Shown here piece by piece: positions 1 to 12,056 of a DNA stretch of 64,000 bases; position 1 is the first letter of the stretch, and each line of letters opens with the position of its first letter. Source of the DNA: Helichrysum umbraculigerum (taxonomy: Eukaryota > Streptophyta > Magnoliopsida > Asterales > Asteraceae); the NCBI GenBank assembly GCA_949592205.1, contig CATIUR010000004.1:8249001-8313000 (forward strand), given 5' to 3'. The notes beneath the pieces were generated by a model. The model ran no database searches and had not been told where the DNA came from. It saw only the letters and a list, made by a program, of their open reading frames with translations. The translations under genes and the position numbers were made by a program.

Positions 1-2
1 AC

Positions 3-3000
3 ATAGAGTGTTTCAACTGTCACAAAATGGGACACTTTGCTAGAGAATGCAGAAACCCTAGGCAAGAGCAGAATGGTAATGGTCAGAGAGCTGGAAACAC
101 TGGAACTCAATCAAGGAACATACCAATTCAGGGAGCTTCAGCAAATGCTTTGGTTTCTATGGATGGCTGTGGATGGGACTGGAGTGATCAAGAAGAACAT
201 GTCGTGAAGAATCAATGTCTCATGGCCATTGCAGATTCTGACAAAAAGTCAGAGGTTCCTAATGAGGTACAAAATAAATTATGTTCTGCTGTTTGTAAAC
301 AAACTGTTAAACATTACAGGGATCATAATATAAAAGTGTGTGAGGAACTAAAACAATGGGAAATCAAGAGTAAACACACCATAGCAGTCATTGAAAATCT
401 GGAAAACCAAATAAAGGCATATGAAGTCAATGCAACACAGTTTAAATATGACATGGAATATGCTAGGTGGGAGAGAGACACTTTCAAAGATAAAGTAGAG
501 TTGTTGTCTAAGAAACTTACTAAGGTCACATGTGAAAGAGATAGCATAAGACTTGATGTAAGTAAACTAGAACATGCTTCTAAAAGTGTCAATAAACTTA
601 TTGATTCACAGATTCATGATAAACTTAAGACTGGATTAGGGTACAATAATGTACCTCCACCTTATAATCACAATTATTTTCCTTCTAAGAGTGAAATTGA
701 TATCAATTCACTCAAAAGAGGAATGACATATGAGGTTAAAAAGGCTGATCCAATCAAAGGTTTATCTGATGATGAGATGTTTGTTGAAGGAGAAGTTAGT
801 GATTGGACTGAAGAAGATGATCAGAGTGATAGGACATCTGTTAGTGAGAAGAGTGTAAAATCTGAATCATCTAAGTCTGAGTCATCATGTGAGGATGTGA
901 AGAGAGTAATTACTGGTCTAGTTTCTGAGTTTAAGTCTGATAAACTAGAAGAGGGTAAGAAAATGTTTAAGGAAAAGGCTAAACAGGCCTTAGAGAATGT
1001 GAGTCTGAACACTAACAAATCTAAACATGGGTTAGGATATGTTAGTAATACAGCTAATTCATTTACTAAACATGTTGTTAAATCTGATGTGAATAACTAT
1101 GTTAATTGAAAATGTAAAGCAAGTACTTCTTTTTCACAGAATTTTCAAAACCAGAAACCCAGAGGTAATCAAAGAAACTGGAATCAAATGATTTCACAGA
1201 AACTGGGTAACAATGTTACTGTGATAAAAGAAAAGGCTTGTTTTATATGTGGAAAAATGGGTCATCTTCAATATGACTGCTATCATAATCCTGAGAATGT
1301 TCAAAGGATTAGAAAACAGTCATGGACAAAAGCAAATATGATTAACAAACAAAATTTTCAATCAAAAGTTAATCATACTGCAAGAGTTCAGAAGATAAAC
1401 TCAAAGGCTAACATGTTAAACACTGGTACAGGTAAATCCACTGTAGCTGTAATAACAAATTTAGCCAAAAGTAAAAAGACTAAAACAGTGGTAACAAAAT
1501 ACAAAAACAATGTTAACAAAATTAACACTGACTCTTTATTTGGTAAAACAGTTAAAACTGTTAAGCCAAAAACCACTGTTAAGTCTAAAATAAGTTGGAT
1601 TTGGACACCTATTAAGTCTGATAAATTAACAGGTCCAAATACCAACAGTGCATCACAATCAATAATCTTCAAGAAAGTTGATTATGTGAATGCACATGGG
1701 AAACCCAAAGCCAAATTGGTTTGGGTTCCCAAGAGAAATTAATTCTCTTTTTGATTGTTTGTGCAGGGCAAGCCAAAGAGCTTATGGCATATTGATAGTG
1801 GATGCTCAAGGCACATGACTGGAGACAAAGACAAGCTACAGGACTTCAAATCTTTTGATGGTGGATATGTAGCTTTTGGAAGCAATCCAAAAGGAGGAAA
1901 GATCACAGGCAAAGGGACAGTTCAGAGTGAAAAGCTAAGTTTTGATAATGTTTATTTTGTGGAACAACTGAGGTATAATTTGCTAAGTGTGAGTCAAATC
2001 ACAGATAAAAAGAACCCAGTTCATTTTACTGACACTGAATGCCTTATCTTGTCCAAGGAATTTAAAATACCAGAAAACATGATTTTAATGAGAATTCCAA
2101 GGCAAGATAATGTATATAAGTGTGACTTAGCAAATATGTCACCTCAACCCGATTTAAACTGTCTTATTTCTAAAGCAAGTGTGAATGAATCTGAACTGTG
2201 GCATAGGAGGATGTGTCACATGAATTTCAAAACCATTAATAAACTTGTCAAAAACAAGCTTGTTAGAGGTTTGCCTGAAAAGGTCTATTCATGTGATGAT
2301 CATTGTGTTTCTTGTCAAAAGGGAAAGCAACACAAATCCTCTTTTAAGTCCAAAACTGTGAATACAAACTGCACACCCTTACACTTATTGCATATGGACT
2401 TATTTGGACCAACCAGTATAAATAGTATGGGGAAAAGATCTTACTGCCTTGTGATTATTGATGATTACACTAGATTTACATGGGTTTTCTTTCTTAGGAC
2501 AAAGGATGAGACAGGTGAAATACTTAGATCATTTATAACTAAGATGGAAAATCAATTGGATAAAAGGGTTAAGATCATCAGGAGTGATAATGGAACATAA
2601 TTTAAAAATCAAGAGATGGATAAATTCTGTGAAGTTCAAGGTATTAAGAGAGAATTTAGTGCACCTAGAACTCCTCAACAAAATGGAGTAGCTGAAAGGA
2701 GGAATAGGACATTGATTGAGGCTGCTAGAACCATGCTATCTGATGCAAAGCTACCTATGTCTTTCTGGGCAGAGGCAGTTAGCACAGGTTGCTATGTTCA
2801 GAATAGGGTATTAGTTGTAAAGCCTCATAACAAGACACCATATGAACTGCTATTTAAGAAAAAGCCATTGGTTAGTTTCTTAAAATCTTTTGGGTGTCCT
2901 TTTACCATCTTAAATACCAAAGATCACTTAGGAAAGTTTGAGAGCAAGGCAGATGAGGGGATATTTGTTGGTTACTCTATTCAAAGTAAAGCATATAGGG

Positions 3001-5327
3001 TATTTAATCAAAGGACCAGGATCATAGAAGAATCAATGAACATCACTTTTAATGAAAACACTGTTAATCCTGATGGAAAAGGTCCTGAATCACTGTTTGA
3101 TATTGATGCACTTAATACTGCTTTTAGATATACAAATGTAGATTCTAGTGCAGGTACAAGTGCATGTACAAATGCAGGAACAGGTGCTGGAGAAGGTAGA
3201 TCAGACTCAGGAATGTCAGCTGGAAAGAAGAATGATTCATTGGAATATATTTTATTTCCAATCTAGTCTCCTGATCCTCCAAAAGTGTTTGAATCTGATC
3301 AATCAAAGACATCACAGAGTTTGGAATCTGAAAAATCAGATGAAACATCATTTACTCAGGTTGATGATCCAGATAGACCAGTTGTGGAAGACAGTGCAGA
3401 AGACAGTGAGATGAGTCCAGCACAGAAGTATTCAAAGATGGATGTGAATGTTGATCAGACACCAACAAAGCAACTTGACAAGGAGCAGGAACAATTGAAT
3501 TATTTACATTTGATGAGCTCTACTCCTTTGTCAAAGAGAATTTCAAGAGAAGTGTTAAGTGGAGAGTCTGGACAAGAAGGAAATTATACCAACTTGGAAG
3601 TGGAAATACAAGAAACAGCAACATCTAAATACATTACTCATAAAGATCATCTACTTGAGAATGTAATAGGTGATATTGAATCTGCTGTTAAAACAAGAAA
3701 TCAAAGTCAGGTGTTTGAAGCTTCAGCTAATGAGGATGAGGTAAATCTTGATACAAAAGCAGTTAACACTTCTTTGTTTGCTTGCTTTCTGTCTCAAATA
3801 GAACCAAAGAAGGTTACTGAAGCTTTGAGGGATTCGAGTTGGATTGAAGCTATGCAAGAGGAATTGCTTCAGTTTAAGATTCAAGAAGTATGGACATTGA
3901 TTGATTTGCCCAAAGGGAAGAGGGCAATTGGTACTAAATGGATCTTCAAAAACAAGAAAGATGAAAGAGGTATAGTGATCAAAAATAAGGCTAGATTGGT
4001 TGCACAGGGATATTCACAAGAAGAGGGAATTGATTATGATGAAGTTTTTGCACCTGTGGCAAGAATTGAGGCAATCAGTTTGTTTTTGGCTTATGCTTCA
4101 TTCAAGGGATTCATTGTGTATCAGATGGATGTCAAGAGTGCTTTTCTGTATGGCACTATACAGGAAGAGGTTTATGTATGCCAACCACCAGGGTTTGAAG
4201 ATTCCAAGTTTCCTGATAAAGTTTTCAAACTGGAAAAAGCTCTTTATGGCTTACATCAAGCACCTAGAGCCTGGTATGATACTTTTTCATATTATCTGTT
4301 GCAAAATGGATTCAAAAGGGGTGCAATAGATAAAACCTTGTTCACTAAAAGGATTAAGGATGACATCTTACTAGTTCAAGTCTATGTAGATGATATCATT
4401 TTTGGTTCAACAAGGAATAGTCTTTGCAAGGAGTTTGAATCACTGATGCATGAGAAGTTCAAAATGAGCTCCATGGGGGAATTAACATTTTTCTTGGGGT
4501 TACAAGTGAAGCAGCAGAAGGATGGAATTTTTATTCATCAGAGTAAGTATGTTAATGATATACTGGATCGGTTTGGGTACAAATATGCAAAGGTTGCAAG
4601 CACACCAGTGGAAACAAACAAGAAACTACATGCAGATCTTGAGGGGGAGAGTGTGGATGAACATCTTTACAGATCAATGATCGGGTCTCTTATGTATCTC
4701 ACTTCATCAAGGCCTGACATCATGTTTGCAGTGTGCTTATGTGCAAGATTTAAAGCTAATCCAAAGCTATCACATCTTCATGCAGTCAAAAGAATCTTTA
4801 GATATTTAAAGGGTCAACCTAAATTGGGCCTTTGGTATCCAAAGTTTACTTCTTTTGATCTGATAGCTTATACAGATAGTGATTATGGAGGAGCTAATAT
4901 GGACAGGAAATTTACATCAGGAGGTTGTCAATTTTTGGGAGATAGATTGGTTTCATGGCAATGCAAGAAACAAACCACTGTATCTACATCTACAGCAGAA
5001 GCAGAATATGTAGCAGCTGCAAGTTGCTGTGCACAAGTGCTATGGATTTAGAATCAGATGTTAGATTACGGTTTTACCTTTCTTAATACTCCTATTTTTA
5101 TTGATGATAGTTCTGCAATCAGTATTATAAATAACCCAGTTAAACATTCTAAAACAAAGCACATTGAGTTTAGATATCATTTCATTAGAGACTGTAATGA
5201 GAAAAGACTTATTTAAATTTTGAAAGTTCATGCTGATAATCAGTTTGCTGATCTGTTTACTAAAGCATTTGATGTAGGCAGATTCACATTCTTGGTTACT
5301 AGTATTGGAATGATAAATTTGTCTTAA
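3..5327 (+). pseudogene. Sirevirus gag-pol polyprotein, partial, interrupted by nonsense codons
   Basis: One reading frame runs from the left edge to the terminal TAA at 5325-5327. Visible domains: a CCHC knuckle at 9-50, a charged coiled-coil-like stretch (about 300-620), a second CCHC knuckle at 1239-1280, the protease motif DSGCSRHMTG at 1794, the integrase HHCC region about 2200-2330 and core (HMDLFGP near 2391, NGVAERRNRT near 2680), reverse transcriptase with YVDDII near 4384, and RNase H with TDSDYGG near 4873. In-frame stops occur at 1107, 1740, 1752, 2598, 3264, 5049 and 5214. The stops at 3264, 5049 and 5214 sit where the family has Gln, and that at 2598 where it has Glu. I saw no frameshift. 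The element cannot make this polyprotein; the 1740/1752 pair lies between gag and protease and might be original. Confidence 0.88.
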
Positions 5328-6032
5328 GTATTTTTCTTGTCACTGCTTTCTGTGAATAATATTTATTGTGCTTCATTTTGGGTTAATACTGATTTGTTAA
5401 TTAAACACTGATAGTGTGTATTGTGTTATCACTGTTTATTACTTTTAGTATATACAGTGGTAATAATCACTTTACCACTGTCTTTGAATGGTTAACACTG
5501 TATACTTGTATTTTTGTTTGTGTTAACACTGCAGGTTATATTTCTATGTTTTGGAGTCTAACCACTGTAGGTGTATACTTTGGAGTTTTACTGTTTGTTT
5601 GGAGTTTATTGTTTTCTCTTTCGGTAAAAAAAAAAGAAAAAAAAACTGATTTGTTTATATGATATTGCTAGATCTTAAGTACTGCTTGTATTAAGTTAGC
5701 ACTGCCTTGGTCGGTTGGTACTGCTTGTACAAGTGAGCACTGCTAGCTTTATTATGTAACTGATGCATTTGCAAAACCAAGTGTTGGTTACCACTGATGG
5801 TTAAATCTCACAATTACCACTGAACGTGTTAATTTTCTTAATTAACACTGTTTTAGTTATAATTGGGGATCTGGTCAAATTAGGGTTTACCACTGATTTA
5901 ATTTCAGTATTTAACTCTCAACACTTAGGGTTTTTCATTACGCTTTCCAAATTACACATACAAACCACTGCGCTAAGTCTCATATATTCTGTAAATCATC
6001 TTCGTTTCTCTTCGATTACGTGATTTATTATC
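5328..6032 (+). repeat. Spacer between pol and second ORF, studded with ACTG motifs
   Basis: This 705-bp spacer has no convincing coding sequence. About 20 copies of ACTG (mostly CACTG preceded by A or C) recur every 20-40 bp, for example near 5403, 5473, 5494, 5524, 5561, 5698, 5737, 5790, 5816, 5845, 5890 and 5964. Chance would give about three. The same motif, mainly as AACTG, recurs in the 3' LTR. YAACTG resembles a MYB core site, but a regulatory role is inference. Confidence 0.6.
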
Positions 6033-9000
6033 ATGGCATCTACTTCGTCTACTGTTCAGTTACCGATTGGTAAGGATCATAATATGATCGCATTCTTGAT
6101 GAAACCTACTGAGGCAAACGAGTATGTGGAAATCATTGATTTTCTTCGTGCTTCACATATTCGTCATGCTCTTACTGTGGCACCCAGAATATCTCATGAT
6201 CATATCAACAATTTCTGGGTGAATGCCAACCTAGAAGAGGAACACGGGATTAAGCAGATTGTTTCAAAAGTCATGGATACCAGAGTTGTAATCACTGAAG
6301 CTACTGTTAGAGCTTCATTACAGCTAGATGATGAGACAGGTATAACATCTTTGGATGATTCTGTTATGTATGATACTCTACGATTGATGGGTTATGAGGG
6401 TTCCTTTGAAATTTTTACTTTTCAGAAAACCTTATTTTCTCATAAGTGGAGATTTTTGATTCATACTATTTTACATTGTTTATCATCCAAACGATCATCT
6501 TTTGAACAGTTTGGAAGCAACATTGCTTATGCAATTGCTTGTCTTGCAACTGGTCAAAGATTCAATTTTTCAAATCTCATATTTTCTGGTATGCTTAGGA
6601 ATATTGAGCAAACAAAAGTAAAATTTTTGATGTATCCACGGTTTGTGCAGTTGTTCTTAAATGAACAAATTCCTAATTTAACTGCACTTGATAAAGTTAT
6701 TGGTATTGTCTCTTTTAAGCATAAAGTTTTTGTAAATATGAAGAGAGATACTAAATTTTCTGGGAAGGTTACAGCATTATTTTCTACTATGCTTCCTGCA
6801 CCTTCCACCACAGCATCAGTACAACCAACTGAAGCTGAACCAGCTGCTGAGAGAATGGTTCCACCCACCACTTCTCAACCCACAGTAGCTGGGGGTATTA
6901 AAAGAAAACAAGGGACCAAAGTAGCTAAATCTTCTAGAGCCAAAAAGGCTAAAACACAGGTGTCTGATGATCATGTTGCTCAGTCATCTCAGTCAATGGA
7001 CAGTGGTCTAGAACAACATGTGGTCCATAAGGAGAGGGGTGACCATTCTGAAAGGGTTGTTTCTACTGCTTCTAGCCCACTGGCAGAGCAGGACAGAAGT
7101 AACATCAATAAGACCCAATCAGAGGCAACACATGAACATGATTCTACACATGTAGATGATCCTAGTGGTCCCAGTACCAAGAATCAAGGGGACTTTGATG
7201 ATCATGCTAGGCATGAGTCAGAGTTTGATAATGTCAATGATTCACCAAAGGATTCACATCCTGAAGGTGTTGAGGCTAGAACTAACTCAGAATTGACGGC
7301 TATGATTGATTATGTCTGGTCAAAATTTGTCAAGGAGAGGAAGAAGAATAGAGCTAAGGATGAGATTGTGGCTCAATTGCAAAGGAGAGTGCAGCAGTTA
7401 GAGAAGATTGTCATTGATTGTTTGAAGAAAGGGAAATCATATGTGGTCTATGAAACTTCTGAACCTGAAGATGCTTATCAGTTTAAACAAAATGCTTTCA
7501 AAAAGGGGGAGAAAGTTTGGACTAATATGGGAGATAAGGTGGATGAGGATGAGAAGGTTGATGAGGATATTGAGATGGAACAACCTGAAGATTATGAGTT
7601 TGTGCATACACCTCCTACACCACCAACAGAGCCTGAAATGAATGAACCAGTGAATTAATAAGTGGAAACTGAGATGAATGCACCAGAGCCTGATGATAAA
7701 GAATCTGAACATACTGAGGTTATTGGGTCAGTTGATCAGACTGCAGAGGTTAATTTGAATGAGAAAACAGAGGAGATTAAGTTTGATGATGAGGATGATG
7801 ATGAGGTTAATAAACCTGAGGTAGCAGTTGAAAAAGAAAATATTGATGCTCAACAGTTTGAAAAGACTTATGTTAGTAGAAAGAAGAGCATTCCAGTTAA
7901 AACTGCTAAGGTGACAGGAACAGGAAAGAAGGTTGAGACACCAAAGAAACAATCTTCACAACCATCTTTGCCTTGATTTACAATTAGAGAGCCTGTTGCA
8001 GCTCCTGCTCAACAAAAGAAAGATTTGCCAAAGATTGATCCCAAAGATAAGGGCAAGGGAAAGCTGGTAGAAGAACCTAAGGTGAAAAAGTCAAAACCAG
8101 TGCCAGCTGCTGCAACTGCTCATGATACTGAATATGCACAAAGATTGCATGCTGAGCTCAATGCAGAAGAATTGATTGATGTTGAGATTGAGACTGGTAA
8201 GTTTGTGAAAATGACAAAGGAGCAGGTGGCTGAATGGGATGAGTATTTGTTGAGAGAGCAGAAAGAAGATGATATTGAATATTTGGTGAGTCAAGTCAAA
8301 AGGAAGAAGGCAGAAGAGGCAAGGAGAAAAAGGGCAGCTAAACCACCAACAAAAGCTCAGATGAAGAAGAGTTTGATTGCAAAGTTAAAAGGTGGGTATA
8401 TTCCTCTGAATGCTTTGAAGCAAATGAGTTTGGAAAGATTGCAGAGTTTGTGGGATAAGGATGATATGAATCCTGAAGTTATTGAGAGGAAAGAAAAAGA
8501 AAAGAAAGAAGCTGAAAAAGAAAAGAAAAAAGCTGAAAGAGAAAAGAAATTAAAAGAAAAGGAAGATGCTGAGAAAAGAAAGAAAGAAGAAAAAGAAAGG
8601 AAGAAAAGAGAACTGGATGAAATTCCTGATAGAGAAAGGAATGTTGATGAGTTGAAAGAATTTATTTTGTTACAACCAGTGGAATCAGAGGTAATTAATG
8701 TTGATTTGCCTGGTATTATTGATTGGTCGATTGAACAGTTTGTTAATCCTGTCAAGATTCACAAGATAAAGATTGATAGAGCAGATGGAAATGTATCTTG
8801 GTGGAGATCTTTCAGGGATTTGATAAAGAGGATCAATAGAACTGATTTGGTTAGGATGTATGAGATTGTAATGGAGAAGGATTTGGATTCTAAAAGGTTT
8901 GATAATTTAGTTGAGAAGGTTACATGGCATTGGATTAAAGCTATGTTTGAACCAGATGAGTTTCCTTTTCAATTCAGCACATTCAGTCAAGTAAAACACT

Positions 9001-9239
9001 GGATTTATCATGCAAAACCAGGAGTACATCAGATTGTTATGGATGATGCAATATTTATGTGGATGTTGACAGACAGATTTTATGATATAAATCTTAGATT
9101 TTTTATGAGCATGAGAAATGCAAGATTACAAGCTGCTGTTTTAGATGATGTAGCTCAGGATTTGGTTTATATGGTGCTGAATCAGATTTATAAGAAGGAG
9201 GAAATAGAGAGAAGGAAGAGAAGAAAAGACTGGTTTTGA
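6033..9239 (+). pseudogene. Second ORF of the Sirevirus, function unknown
   Basis: The start is ATG at 6033, after the spacer. The frame stays open to TGA at 9239 except for a double TAA at 7656-7661 and a TGA at 7974, so an ancestor would have encoded a protein of about 1,070 residues. The N-terminal 250 residues form a globular-looking domain that I recognise from many Asteraceae retroelement-linked hypothetical proteins. The middle is acidic and low in complexity. Residues encoded at about 8470-8640 are a Lys/Glu-rich coiled coil, and the C-terminal 190 residues form a second compact domain rich in Trp, Met and Phe. I see no signal peptide or clear membrane segment, so the name 'env-like' is not supported here. 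Function is unknown; packaging or host-factor binding would be speculation. Confidence 0.72.
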
Positions 9240-9301
9240 AAGAATTTTGTAAAGCTCATAATGGATAATTTGAAGAAACTTAATGCTGTGGAGGACAGAT
9301 T

Positions 9302-9317
9302 AAGTTTAGGGGGAGAT
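9302..9317 (+). other. Polypurine tract of the Sirevirus
   Basis: A purine-rich run (AAGTTTAGGGGGAGAT) directly precedes the LTR. It is the expected site where plus-strand DNA synthesis is primed. Confidence 0.7.
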
Positions 9318-10058
9318 TGTTGGGTCAAAACTGTTTTGGGTTAAAGTTGTTAATGATGAGAAGACAGAGTACAAGTGTTTAAAACTGTTTGTGTTAAATA
9401 TTACAACTGTCTTCACAAAGCTACAACTGATAGAAGAAATCTGAAGAGAAGACGAGTTGTTACAACTGATTGAAGATCAATTTCAACTGATAGTTATGTG
9501 GGTGTAAGTAGTTAAAACTGCTTATGTATTTGTAACTGTTAGTTATATATATAGCAGTTAACACTGATTATGTATTTGTACTTAGTCTTATATTACAATT
9601 GAAGCAGTTACCACTGAATGTATAATAGTCACAACTGTTTACTTCAGAATGGTAGTTACAACTGTTTATGATTTTGTGATAAGTTTGAGTCGGTTATGGA
9701 AGTTATTTTATTCCATATTCGTAGGAGATTGTATAGGACTCTATGTGTTATAAATAGAGATCCTTTAGACCTAGATAGGTTAAGGTTTTGCGCAGCTTCA
9801 AGGTTTTCTATAACCCTAATACATTAAGTGTATTCGTCTTATATCATTAATAAGATTGAAGCTTTCGGTATATTATTGTGTTTATAATATTAGGTTATAT
9901 TCATTGATCTTCTTAATATTATTGAGTGTGATTCCGCAACTTCTCAATAATACATTCAAAGCTTATTATATACGATTGTTTATTAAGTTAAACAGGGACT
10001 AACACGCTCTACGTCTCTGCTGTTTTCTTCTTAATATAAAGTGTAAATTATGTCAACA
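9318..10058 (+). repeat. 3' LTR of the Sirevirus (741 bp)
   Basis: It starts TGTTGGG and ends TCAACA, a short inverted terminal repeat with TG...CA ends, directly after the polypurine tract. A TATA box (TATAAATA) lies at 9749-9756. About 12 AACTG/CACTG motifs fill the upstream part (9327-9665), which would be U3, and they stop before the TATA box. The 5' LTR is not in the window, so LTR divergence cannot be scored. Confidence 0.85.
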
Positions 10059-10171
10059 TTGGAGTTATAATTAGTTCATTTGACTTCAAATGTCAACCTG
10101 TACCTCAAGAATGGACAGAATAAAAGAAAGGCAAGTATTAGAAGAAAAGAACATGTTGAAAGAAAGCATAC

Positions 10172-12056
10172 TTCTCATGCCTAGCTGCCTCTGAAATCAT
10201 AACATCAATTACAACATCTGCCATTGCATAGCCGAGATTTTGCAAAAATAAGAAGATCATGAGATGGCGTTTTGAACTTCTCATAAATTCATCAAGACCA
10301 AGAATCACCCATGGAAATAGCGAGAGCAGTGTCGCAATGACTAAATATGGAATCCTTTTCCTTTCGTTGACTGGGATACAATCTGATATAATTCTACACC
10401 CAAAGTGATCAATTATAAATGTCAATATTCAATATATAAAGACGGGGCTTAATGTCCAAAGGTTTGTTTCTAGTTATTAATTACTAAAACTTTGATCAAT
10501 ACCCGTGTACTGGTTTTATACTCCATGGAAAAAACAATGTTGATGTTACGAATTGAGAAGATGAATGCGAGAGTTTTAATCTGTCTTTCAGCCGGTAGGA
10601 AACTGTTGTCCATACAAAATATCTAAAAATTGAGTATATAGATAATGCGAAACAACATTAGATGATTAAATGAGTTAGAATTAAAGAAATCGGGTAGTTT
10701 ATATAAGCATACAACTTAAAATGATGAACTTGTAGCTCAAAACAAGATACAAGATAGAAGCAGAAAAGAAACTATAATAACTTGCATATTAATCATTTTC
10801 GTATCTATATTTATACATTCTGTAAATTTGATTCAGCCATGAAGCTATAGAAAGCACTACTATATGTTTTTTTTTTTAATCCTAAACACCTTTTAAAATG
10901 CTGCCATGAGCTGTTGACTCGATAACGATAATCACATTTGACTCCTAATCACATAAATGCGTCATAATTGACCCAAAGTGAGTTCATAACAAATTGTCTT
11001 CCTAACATCATATCCCGACTAAATTCGAAGCTAGAATATATAGCCCTCCATTTAATCTCAAAATATATAGCCATATGTTAAATTAAAAGCAATGTGTTCA
11101 AGCGTAAAAACGCTCAACTACAATGATTATGGTGATATATGGGAAATCAAGTTTATCACACTCCGATTAACATGCAAACCCAGTATCGAGACTCACTCAA
11201 TCGAGGGTGGTGATGAAACCTGATTTTAGAGAGCAATTAGGATTATAATTGCTCTGTGAATTTATGAGGTGTTGGTTTGAAATAGAAACCAAGCACTAGT
11301 ATTTATAGGCAAACCATAGCTTCTAGAAGCATGGGCGTTGGGATCATGAGCATGGGCGACATTCTCTGTACCTAGGCTGACGTGGACCAATAAAATGATC
11401 CGACCAGGTTAATGGGTAAGCCATGCATATAGTACCCGCATATAACATTCACTGATTGTACTTTTGTCAGAGAATGTCGGGTCATGCGAAATGTGTGGTA
11501 CATTATGATAGTATCATGATCTTGACAAAGGTTGGACTTCAATTGCGAGGCCGTGCTCCAACCTCGGGAAGGTTTGCCTTGAAACGGGTGTGCGGCGGAC
11601 TATCAATACTTCTTGTCATAGCCGAACTGGCAATACTGTCGTAGCCGGACTCTAGCGTACGGGTCTGGTAGTGCTTCAACTCGGGAATGGGTGCCACCGC
11701 CTCGGGTGACATATTCTGGACTCGGATGTATTCCGAGGTCCGGCGTCAGAAGTGGAGTAACACGTCATCACGTGTATCTTGGGTCCAGACTTACTTCTGG
11801 TGACTTGGTCTCGCCGTCGTCAAATATGTTCCGGACCCAGGGTACAATTTGAGGTTCGAACTCGAAAGTGTTGATATATATATCATTACAATGTTAACGA
11901 GATACATATTATCTAAATCATAAAAATGGTAAATCCCTTAATAATTAATAGAAATTGAAATTGGAATAGAAATTGAACCTGCGTGAAGTAAATCAAACAA
12001 ACGAGCCAAAGAAACGGAGCACCAAATGAGATTAGCAGTTGCTTTATCCATTTCAT
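10172..12056 (-). pseudogene. Folate-biopterin transporter-like gene, truncated, three exons left
   Basis: Exon 1 (12056-11979, 26 codons) starts at ATG and ends CAG|GT with the FBT-like motif LWLVCLIYFTQ. Exon 2 (about 10627-10503) encodes FVWTTVSYRLKDRLKLS and FFPWSIKP and ends GG|GT. Exon 3 (10393-10172) encodes IISDCIPV, RIPYLVIATLLSLFPW and AMADVVIDVMISEA. Exons 2 and 3 join in phase. These are early transmembrane segments of the plant BT1/folate-biopterin transporter family (MFS type, which moves pterins or folates across membranes). The exon 2 acceptor is damaged: the only AG gives a frameshift against exon 1. All later exons are missing from the window, with a Sirevirus LTR ending 113 bp away. 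A nest of solo LTRs sits 51 bp upstream of the ATG. Confidence 0.78.
10631..11978 (-). other. Intron 1 of the folate-transporter-like gene, with a GC-richer insert
   Basis: This 1.35-kb stretch separates exons 1 and 2. Roughly 11170-11880 is clearly richer in GC than its flanks and looks like an inserted repeat, but I found no inverted ends, target duplication or protein motif to classify it. The open frame at 11456-11644 in it does not resemble a protein I know. Confidence 0.45.

Larger units (their letters stand above)
1..10058 (+). mobile_element. Sirevirus-type Ty1/copia retrotransposon, 5' end outside window
   Basis: The order CCHC gag, protease, integrase, reverse transcriptase, RNase H, long spacer, extra ORF, polypurine tract, LTR is that of the Sirevirus (SIRE/Maximus) branch of Ty1/copia, whose members can carry an additional ORF after pol. 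The 5' LTR, primer site and start of gag lie left of the window. The 3' LTR ends with CAACA at 10058; the next bases are TTGGA, which should match the 5-bp target duplication at the other end. The element lies just beyond exon 3 of a folate-transporter-like gene on the opposite strand, probably in an intron of it. Confidence 0.88.
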
